DNA of 15,624 bases from Candidatus Krumholzibacteriia bacterium (GTDB taxonomy: Bacteria > Krumholzibacteriota > Krumholzibacteriia > Krumholzibacteriales > Krumholzibacteriaceae): contig JAQTVX010000020.1 of the NCBI GenBank assembly GCA_028706585.1, forward strand, positions 1 through 15,624. The letters run 5' to 3'. This document shows positions 6,906 to 12,691 of this stretch, in pieces. A program made the position numbers and the translations under genes. The notes under the pieces were generated by a model that made no database searches, was not told where the DNA came from, and worked only from the letters and a program-made list of their open reading frames with translations. The stretch's first letter is position 1. The number at the start of each line of letters is the position of its first letter.

Positions 6906-8170
6906 GCGTTTTTTGTCCCATCGAGGACGCGCTCGAGGATATCAAGCGGGGACGGATGATCATCGCCGTCGACGACGAGGATCGGGAGAACGAGGGGGAC
7001 ATCTTGATGGCCGCCGAGTTCGTGAGCCCGGAGGACATCAACTTTATCGCTCGGCACGCCCGCGGGCTCATCTGCGTCGCGCTCGAAGGGGAGCGTCTCG
7101 ATGAGCTCCGCCTCGGACTCATGGTCCAGGAGAACACCGCCAAGATGGGTACTCCATTCACCGTGTCGGTCGACGCAGTCCACGGGACGACGACCGGCAT
7201 CAGCGCCTACGATCGCGCCGTCACGATCAGGGCGCTCGTCGATCCGCTCACGCGCCCGCAGGATCTCGCGCGTCCGGGCCACATCTTTCCGCTCAGGGCG
7301 GCGCGCGGGGGGGTTCTGCGCCGCGCCGGGCACACGGAGGCCGCCGTCGATATGATGCGCCTCGCCGGGCTCAAGCCGGCCGGCGTGCTCTGCGAGATCA
7401 TGGCGGAGGATGGCTCGATGGCGCGCGTGCCTGAGCTCGTCGGGATAGCGAAAAAACATGATCTCAAGATGATCACGATTTGCGATCTCATCGAGCACCG
7501 TCGCCGCAAGGAGAAGCTGGTGCGACGGGTCGCCGACGCCAACTTGCCGACGCGATACGGCGAATTCAAGCTGATCGCCTACGAGGGGACGATCGACGGT
7601 TCCGCGAGCATCGCCCTGGTCATGGGCACGCCCAGAGGGGATTCGCCCATGCTCGTCCGCGTGCATTCGCAGTGCGTAACCGGCGACGTCTTCGGATCGC
7701 TGCGCTGCGATTGCGGTGACCAGCTCTCGGAGGCCCTTCGGATGATCGCGAAGGAGGGCGCCGGCGTGTTTCTCTACATCCAGCAGGAGGGGCGCGGCAT
7801 CGGCCTCGTCAACAAGGTTCGCGCGTACGCACTGCAGGATTCGGGCAGGGACACGGTAGAGGCGAACACGGATCTCGGATTCCCGGCTGATCTCCGCGAT
7901 TACGGCATCGGTGCGCAGATCCTCGCCGACCTGGGCCTACACAAGATACGCCTGCTCACGAACAATCCCCGCAAGATCATCGGTCTCCGCGCGTATGGGC
8001 TCGAGATCGTCGAGCGGATGCCGATCGAGATACCGCCGAACAGGCGGAACCTGCGCTACCTCAAGGCCAAACGCGACAAGCTCGGCCACATCTTCACTAT
8101 TCTCGACGACGTTGATACAACGGAGAGCGGCGCCGCCGCCGCACAGAAAGGAGAGAGCGATGGTTCATGA
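6902..8170 (+). CDS. ribBA: Bifunctional DHBP synthase / GTP cyclohydrolase II RibBA
   Basis: RibBA supplies both entry substrates of the pathway: dihydroxybutanone 4-phosphate from ribulose 5-phosphate, and the diaminopyrimidinone from GTP. The RibB half (about 1-205) has DDEDRENEGD at residues 24-33 with the metal-binding glutamate, GTTTGISAYDRA, and RPGHIFPL...AGHTEA with H144. The RibA half (about 215-400) has the zinc site C258-x10-C269-x-C271 (CVTGDVFGSLRCDC), QQEGRGIGLVNKVRAYALQD, ADLRDYG with the conserved arginine, and LLTNNPRK. Both halves look catalytically complete. The common HSEC and RQEGR read HSQC and QQEGR here. The GTG start shares four bases with the ribE stop, with only modest Shine-Dalgarno matches (AAGGGA at 6885-6890). 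The last 20 or so residues are a low-complexity acidic/alanine tail. Confidence 0.96.
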   Translation: MSVFCPIEDALEDIKRGRMIIAVDDEDRENEGDILMAAEFVSPEDINFIARHARGLICVALEGERLDELRLGLMVQENTAKMGTPFTVSVDAVHGTTTGISAYDRAVTIRALVDPLTRPQDLARPGHIFPLRAARGGVLRRAGHTEAAVDMMRLAGLKPAGVLCEIMAEDGSMARVPELVGIAKKHDLKMITICDLIEHRRRKEKLVRRVADANLPTRYGEFKLIAYEGTIDGSASIALVMGTPRGDSPMLVRVHSQCVTGDVFGSLRCDCGDQLSEALRMIAKEGAGVFLYIQQEGRGIGLVNKVRAYALQDSGRDTVEANTDLGFPADLRDYGIGAQILADLGLHKIRLLTNNPRKIIGLRAYGLEIVERMPIEIPPNRRNLRYLKAKRDKLGHIFTILDDVDTTESGAAAAQKGESDGS

Positions 8171-8627
8171 AAAAGCGGGTCACCTGATCGGCGCCGGCAA
8201 GAGCTTCGCCATCGTAATCGGGCGTTTCAACGAGCTCGTCGGTGGGCATCTCCTCTCGGGAGCCCTCGACTGCCTCGTCCGTCACGATGTCGCGGAAAAG
8301 GACATTCACGTGTACTGGGTCCCGGGGACGTTCGAGATCCCGCAGGTCGCCAAGAAGGCCGCAGGCACTGGGGTCGACGCGGTGATCTGCCTCGGAGCGC
8401 TTATCCGAGGCGAGACTGCGCACTTCGATATCCTCGCGAATCAGGTCGTTCGCGACGTATCCAGCGTGGCCCTCGATTCGGGCAAACCGCTTGCTTTCGG
8501 CGTCATCGCAGCCGATACGCAGGAGCAGGCACTCGAACGCGCGGGAAGCAAGGCTGGGAACAAGGGCTGGCAGGCCGCGCTTTCGGCCCTCGAAATGGCG
8601 AATCTCTGGAAAGAACTGAAGAAGTAG
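8160..8627 (+). CDS. ribH: 6,7-dimethyl-8-ribityllumazine synthase RibH
   Basis: RibH condenses the ribitylaminouracil intermediate with dihydroxybutanone phosphate to make the lumazine that riboflavin synthase uses; family members assemble as pentamers or 60-mer capsids. The 155-residue length is typical. Visible motifs are GRFNELVGGHLLSGAL, WVPGTFEIPQVA, LGALIRGETAHFD with catalytic H88, and the phosphate-binding region EQALERAGSKAGNKGWQAA. The usual GVLTT before it reads GVIAAD. The reading frame continues open upstream to 7911, but AAAGGAG (8147-8153) placed 6 bases before ATG 8160, plus the family length, fix this start. It overlaps the end of ribBA by 11 bases, so coupling is expected. 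nusB follows 15 bases after the stop, in the same frame. Confidence 0.96.
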   Translation: MVHEKAGHLIGAGKSFAIVIGRFNELVGGHLLSGALDCLVRHDVAEKDIHVYWVPGTFEIPQVAKKAAGTGVDAVICLGALIRGETAHFDILANQVVRDVSSVALDSGKPLAFGVIAADTQEQALERAGSKAGNKGWQAALSALEMANLWKELKK

Positions 8628-8642
8628 AAAGTCGGTGATGCT

Positions 8643-9053
8643 GTGAGCCGCAGGCGAAAGGCACGCGAGATCGCGCTTCAGACTCTCTATGCCGAGGAGG
8701 TGTCGGGTGCGGACTGGCGTGCGGCATTCAATGACAACGTAGAACGGCGGAAACCGTCGGAGGAGGTCGTCGAGTACGCACTGCGGCTGGTCGAGACCGT
8801 CATGAACGAGAAGGCGGATCTCGATGTCAGGATCAAGAACCGCCTCGAGAACTGGGCGCTCGAGCGTGTCTCCGTCGTTGACCGGACCATTCTTCGCGTC
8901 GCTCTCGCGGAGCTGCTCTATTGTCCAGAGGTGCCGACGAATGTGATCATGAACGAGGCGATAGAGATTGCCCAGAAGTTCAGCACGGCGGACGCGGGGA
9001 GATTTGTGAATGGATTGCTGGACAGCCTCGCGCGGGAGGTCCGCGGGAGTTGA
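8643..9053 (+). CDS. nusB: Transcription antitermination factor NusB
   Basis: NusB is a small all-helical RNA-binding protein that, with NusE (ribosomal protein S10), assembles on boxA of rRNA leaders and promotes antitermination and rRNA maturation. The 136 residues show the family pattern: SRRRKAREIALQTLYAEE at the start, IKNRLENWALERVSVVDRTI in the middle, then LRVALAELLY, VPTNVIMNEAIEIAQKFST and GRFVNGLLDSLAREV at the end. The start is GTG at 8643. No stronger option exists, since the frame is closed by the ribH stop 15 bases upstream. The Shine-Dalgarno sequence is weak, so translation may rely on ribosomes finishing ribH. The ribH-nusB linkage is widespread in bacteria. The stop overlaps the next gene by four bases. 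Confidence 0.95.
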   Translation: MSRRRKAREIALQTLYAEEVSGADWRAAFNDNVERRKPSEEVVEYALRLVETVMNEKADLDVRIKNRLENWALERVSVVDRTILRVALAELLYCPEVPTNVIMNEAIEIAQKFSTADAGRFVNGLLDSLAREVRGS

Positions 9054-9781
9054 AAGTTCTTGTCTGCTCCGACGTGCACGGGAACTCGCGGGCCCTTCGG
9101 GCCGTGCTGGAGATCTATCGGCGGGAGGGTCCCTGCGATGTTCTTTCCCTGGGCGACGTCATCGGCTACGGGGCGCATCCCGATATGTGTCTGGATGCCG
9201 TTTGCGGCCTGCCATGCGTGCACCTCGTTATGGGCAACCACGAGGCGGCGCTTCTCGATGCGCGTGAGCGCTCGGGTTTGAACGGATTCGCCGCGGAGGC
9301 GATCGACTGGACCGAGCGGATGCTCGCGCCAAAATACGTGGATGCGGTGCGTCGGAGATTCTCGATGCAGTGCGAGAGCGCGCACTACCTCGCCGTTCAC
9401 GGCTCCCCCAGCCATCCGGAAGAATGGGGATACATGTTCAGCACGTTCGATGCGGAGCAAGCATTCCAGGCCAGGGAGTTCGCCGTATGTTTCGTCGGCC
9501 ACACGCACATCGGCGCCCTCTATGCATTCGGAGAGGGGAGGGTGCCGTTCGAGGATGGAGCTTCCGTTCATCTGGAGCAGGGGAAAAGGTACATCGTCAA
9601 TCCGGGAAGCGTGGGCCAGCCGCGTGATGGGGACGCCCGGGCTTCGTGCTGTGTTTTCGATACGGATGCGGCAACGATAGAGCTGCATCGGTGTACATAT
9701 GATGTCGAGGCTGAGGCGCGGGATATCTTCGACGCGGCTCTTCCGAGGTACCTGGGAGAGAGACTTCTTATCGGAGCCTGA
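9050..9781 (+). CDS. Calcineurin-like metallophosphoesterase (YfcE/predicted phosphodiesterase type)
   Basis: This is a cytoplasmic metal-dependent phosphoesterase of 243 residues with the full dimetal motif set: D8-x-H10 in CSDVHGN, GDVIGYG with D36, GNHE at 62-65, H117 in VHGSP, and GHTH with H151 and H153. GD-IGYGAHP followed by GNHE is typical of small predicted phosphodiesterases in the calcineurin-like superfamily (PF12850 type). The natural substrate is unknown, as for most of the family. The start is TTG at 9050, which shares four bases (TTGA) with the nusB stop and has GGGAGG (9034-9039) 10 bases upstream. It gives MKVLVCSDVHGN, the usual N-terminus. The frame stays open upstream inside nusB, but those residues do not belong to the fold. 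No signal peptide is seen. Confidence 0.9.
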   Translation: MKVLVCSDVHGNSRALRAVLEIYRREGPCDVLSLGDVIGYGAHPDMCLDAVCGLPCVHLVMGNHEAALLDARERSGLNGFAAEAIDWTERMLAPKYVDAVRRRFSMQCESAHYLAVHGSPSHPEEWGYMFSTFDAEQAFQAREFAVCFVGHTHIGALYAFGEGRVPFEDGASVHLEQGKRYIVNPGSVGQPRDGDARASCCVFDTDAATIELHRCTYDVEAEARDIFDAALPRYLGERLLIGA

Positions 9782-9793
9782 GGAAGGGGGAAT

Positions 9794-10567
9794 ATGGCCA
9801 TCGGGCCGAAGTCAGAGAAGAAGCACTGGGATCGGTTTTGGGAAGGCGCTCATTCGGTGGAAGACGTTTATTCCAACGAAGGGCGGGTCGCCGAGCGTAT
9901 AGCGGGCGCGGTGCCGCTCGCGGAGAAACTGGTGCTCGAGGTCGGAGCCGGTTCCGGGCGGGATGGGGTCCTGCTCGCCGAGAAGGGCGCGTGCGTCGTA
10001 TCGCTCGATTACAGCCTGTCTAGCCTTCGCCTGATCAAGGGCCGGTCCTCTGGATCCGGCACGCTCGCCGTATGCTGCGGTGACGCCTTTGCGCTGCCGT
10101 TCGCCGACGGCACGTTCGACGTCGTTTTTCACCAGGGTCTCCTCGAGCATTTCCGGAACCCTGATGATCTCATCGCCGAGAACGCGCGCGTTCTGAAGCC
10201 TGGGGGCGTCATTCTCGTCGATGTCCCGCAGCGCTACCACTATTACACGGCGATCAAGCATCTGGCTATAGCGATGCGTGTCTGGTTTGCAGGGTGGGAG
10301 CGGGAGTACTCAGTCGGCGAGCTTGAACGAATGCTCCGGGCTCACTCGTTTTCGATTGTCGCGAGCTACGGCGAATGGTTTAATCCGCCGATGTGGTACC
10401 GGATGCTCCGGCGTGGTCTCGTATCCGCCGGCGTGAAGCTTCCGATGTATCCCCGTGCGTTCGCCGCGCTGGGCAAGGCGTTCGCGGGGCCACGCGAAGC
10501 GCTCATGAAACGACGTTTCGCGCTCTATACTACCGTTATTATCGGCACCATCGCGCGGAAGGAATGA
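9794..10567 (+). CDS. Class I SAM-dependent methyltransferase
   Basis: The 257-residue protein has a Rossmann-fold methyltransferase core (Methyltransf_11 type). The SAM-binding loop VLEVGAGSGRDG starts at residue 47, an acidic strand end (SLDYS) lies near 71, followed by GDAFALPFADGTFDVVFHQG and LLEHFRNPDDLIAENARVLKPGG. The C-terminal part, with several aromatic and basic residues (RMLRRGLVSAGVKLPMYPRAF), probably forms the substrate cap. The acceptor cannot be told from sequence. Because a glycosyltransferase follows after 3 bases, a lipid, sugar or polyisoprenoid-linked intermediate is a reasonable guess, but this is inference. The ATG at 9794 follows the purine-rich AGGAAGGGGG directly, and the gap to the phosphoesterase is 12 bases. 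Confidence 0.88.
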   Translation: MAIGPKSEKKHWDRFWEGAHSVEDVYSNEGRVAERIAGAVPLAEKLVLEVGAGSGRDGVLLAEKGACVVSLDYSLSSLRLIKGRSSGSGTLAVCCGDAFALPFADGTFDVVFHQGLLEHFRNPDDLIAENARVLKPGGVILVDVPQRYHYYTAIKHLAIAMRVWFAGWEREYSVGELERMLRAHSFSIVASYGEWFNPPMWYRMLRRGLVSAGVKLPMYPRAFAALGKAFAGPREALMKRRFALYTTVIIGTIARKE

Positions 10568-10570
10568 ACG

Positions 10571-11677
10571 ATGAAGGTTCTGGCCGTGAACTGGCGCGAT
10601 ATCAAGAACCCCGAGGCCGGTGGAGCCGAGGTTCATCTGCACGAGATTCTCTCGCGTCTGGCCGGGTGGGGGCATGAGGCGACGCAGCTCTCCGCCGCAT
10701 GGCCTGGCTGCGAAAAGGAAGAGACTATCGACGGCATCCGCGTCATCCGGCACGGCCGTTGGTACGACGCGAACTTCTCGCTGCCGCTCTTCGCGCGCCG
10801 CCTTCTCCGGCACAGGACCTACGATGTGGTGCTCGAGGATATCAACAAGCTTCCGTTCTTCATGCCGCTCGTAACGTCGATTCCGGTTGTTCCGGTCATA
10901 CCGCACCTTTTCGGCGCGACCGCCTTCCGCGAGGCGAACGCCGCGGTCGCCTCGTACGTCGTGGCGATGGAAAAACTCATTCCGGCGATCTTCAGGAAGA
11001 ATCGCTTCATGGTGATCAGCCCGAGCACGAAGGAGGATCTGATCGCGCGAGGAGTCGATTCCAACCGGATCGACGTAGTCCTCTGCGGCCTCGATCACGA
11101 CCGCTACCGGAACCTCGGGCTCGAGCGGTTTGCGGAGCCCACGATCGTGCATCTCGGACGACTGCGCCGCTACAAGAGCGTCGAGGTCGCCATCGGCGCG
11201 ATGTCCAAGATCCGGGAAAGGTTTCCGGCGGCTAGACTCGCGATCATCGGCGATGGTCCGCACAAGAGGGCGCTCGAGGCGCACGCGCGCAGGCTGGGTC
11301 TATCCGAATCGGTGCGGTTTCTCGGATTCTTGCGCGGCGATGAACTCGTCGAGTATCTCAACCGTGCGCATCTCCTCGTCAATCCGAGCCCCAAAGAGGG
11401 ATGGGGGCTCACCGTCGTCGAGGCGAACGCGTGCGGGCTGCCGGTCGTCGCAAGCGACAGGCCCGGGCTCAGGGATTCGGTGCGCGAAGGCGAAACGGGT
11501 TTTCTCGTTCCCTACGGTGACGAGGCCGCATTCGCGGCGAGAGCGCTTTCGATCCTAGAGAACGGCGAGCTCTGGCGGCGGCTGAGCGCGGGCGCGCTCG
11601 AGCGAGTCAAGGAGCTTACATGGGAGCGCTGCGCTCGCGAAACGCTCTCCATGCTCGAAGGCGTCGTGGGCAAGTAG
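10571..11677 (+). CDS. Glycosyltransferase family 4 (GT-B fold)
   Basis: This is a 368-residue GT-B retaining glycosyltransferase. The N-terminal domain has NWRDIKNPEAGGAEVHLHEI, a glycine-rich acceptor-side loop often seen in GT4 enzymes. The C-terminal donor domain has VHLGRLRRYKSVEVAIGAM, LAIIGDGPHKRALE, VRFLGFLRGDELVEYL and the EX7E nucleotide-sugar motif E276-E284 inside NPSPKEGWGLTVVEANACGL. Such enzymes move a sugar from a nucleotide donor to lipid carriers, glycans or small molecules on the cytoplasmic side of the membrane. The ATG is preceded by GGAAGGA (10557-10563). It lies 3 bases after the methyltransferase and 18 before a flippase-like membrane protein, which suggests a shared pathway. 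The donor and acceptor sugars are not predictable. Confidence 0.92.
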   Translation: MKVLAVNWRDIKNPEAGGAEVHLHEILSRLAGWGHEATQLSAAWPGCEKEETIDGIRVIRHGRWYDANFSLPLFARRLLRHRTYDVVLEDINKLPFFMPLVTSIPVVPVIPHLFGATAFREANAAVASYVVAMEKLIPAIFRKNRFMVISPSTKEDLIARGVDSNRIDVVLCGLDHDRYRNLGLERFAEPTIVHLGRLRRYKSVEVAIGAMSKIRERFPAARLAIIGDGPHKRALEAHARRLGLSESVRFLGFLRGDELVEYLNRAHLLVNPSPKEGWGLTVVEANACGLPVVASDRPGLRDSVREGETGFLVPYGDEAAFAARALSILENGELWRRLSAGALERVKELTWERCARETLSMLEGVVGK

Positions 11678-11695
11678 CAAGGAAAGGGCCGTCCC

Positions 11696-12691
11696 ATGAA
11701 AGGGAGAAGGATCCTCATTCAGCTCGTCAAGCTCGGCGTGAGCCTCGGCCTGATTGCGTTTCTGTTCTACAAGCTCTCACCCGAGGATCTTCTCTCGAAT
11801 CTCGTCCGTGTGAAAGCGTGGCAGATAGTCGCGTCGACCGCTGTATTCTTCGCCAGCATCGTCATGGGCGCATACCAGTGGCATCTGCTTCTCAAGGCCG
11901 GCGGCATCGTTCTGCCTTTTGCCAAGACGTTCAAGGTCTATTTCGTGGGAATATTCTTCAACAATTTTCTTCCCGCCGGCGTCGGGGGAGACGTCATGAA
12001 GATCTATGACGTGACCAAGGTCGGACACGATCCGTACCAGGTATTCGCCGTCACGTTGCTCGATCGCGTCATCGGGATCGCGGGGCTCTGTGTGCTGGCC
12101 CTTGCCGCGTCCTTCATTCTGCTTCCTGGCGCAAAGCTCCAGAACCTCGGTCTCTATACAGTGATCTTCGCAGGATGCGTCGCCCCGGTCCTCGCCCTCA
12201 TCATGAACAAGCGTTTCTCGCGCGGCGTGCGCAGCCTATTCGGAAGAATCAGGCTCTGGGGTCTCGGCGTGAGATTCGACTCCATATTCCGCCGGCTCGG
12301 CGAATTCCGGCGGGTCCGCGTCCTTCTCGTGCAGCTCACGATTCTGGCCATGGGCGTTCAGTTCCTGCGCGTAGTGACGCACGTCCTCGTGGCACAGTCT
12401 CTCGGTATCGACATCACGCCTTTGAGCTTTCTGCAGTTCTTCGTTTTTGTCCCCCTCCTGAGCCTTCTCATGATTCTGCCCATTTCGATAAACGGGCTCG
12501 GCGTGCGTGAGGGAGCGGGGATCTTGCTTTTCACACAGATCGGCTTCACGAAGGAGCAGGCGCTCCTTATGGAATTGATGACCTACGCGATCATGGTTGC
12601 GACAAGCTTGCTCGGAGGATTCTATTTCCTGCAGAGGAACTTCGAACGCGGACGCGCGACCCAACCACAAGAGGTAAAAGGCGATGTCTGA
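11696..12691 (+). CDS. LPG_synthase_TM / UPF0104 family integral membrane protein
   Basis: The 331-residue polytopic inner-membrane protein has about eight hydrophobic segments (for example about 8-26, 42-66, 79-97, 123-143 and 151-170, with three more after 210). Family marks are FNNFLPAGVGGDVMKIYDV near 88-106 and PISINGLGVREGAGILL in the C-terminal half. These belong to the transmembrane half of MprF-type lysyl-phosphatidylglycerol synthases and to stand-alone members (YbhN, the C-terminal region of AglD). MprF's membrane half flips aminoacylated lipid. This protein lacks the soluble aminoacyl-transferase domain, so lysinylation is not expected; a lipid or lipid-linked sugar transport role is inferred from the adjacent GT4. 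The ATG follows AAGGAAAGG. Its last 8 bases overlap the start of the DUF2723 gene. Confidence 0.9.
   Translation: MKGRRILIQLVKLGVSLGLIAFLFYKLSPEDLLSNLVRVKAWQIVASTAVFFASIVMGAYQWHLLLKAGGIVLPFAKTFKVYFVGIFFNNFLPAGVGGDVMKIYDVTKVGHDPYQVFAVTLLDRVIGIAGLCVLALAASFILLPGAKLQNLGLYTVIFAGCVAPVLALIMNKRFSRGVRSLFGRIRLWGLGVRFDSIFRRLGEFRRVRVLLVQLTILAMGVQFLRVVTHVLVAQSLGIDITPLSFLQFFVFVPLLSLLMILPISINGLGVREGAGILLFTQIGFTKEQALLMELMTYAIMVATSLLGGFYFLQRNFERGRATQPQEVKGDV

Noticed and set aside
7911..8159. N-terminal extension of RibH back to 7911
   Set aside because: The extra residues are an arginine/serine-rich shadow of ribBA. The Shine-Dalgarno before 8160, the 155-residue length and H88 numbering all fit the shorter protein.
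8921..9049. N-terminal extension of the phosphoesterase into nusB
   Set aside because: The extension is out-of-frame nusB sequence. The fold begins at MKVLVCSDVHGN, read from TTG 9050 with a good ribosome site.
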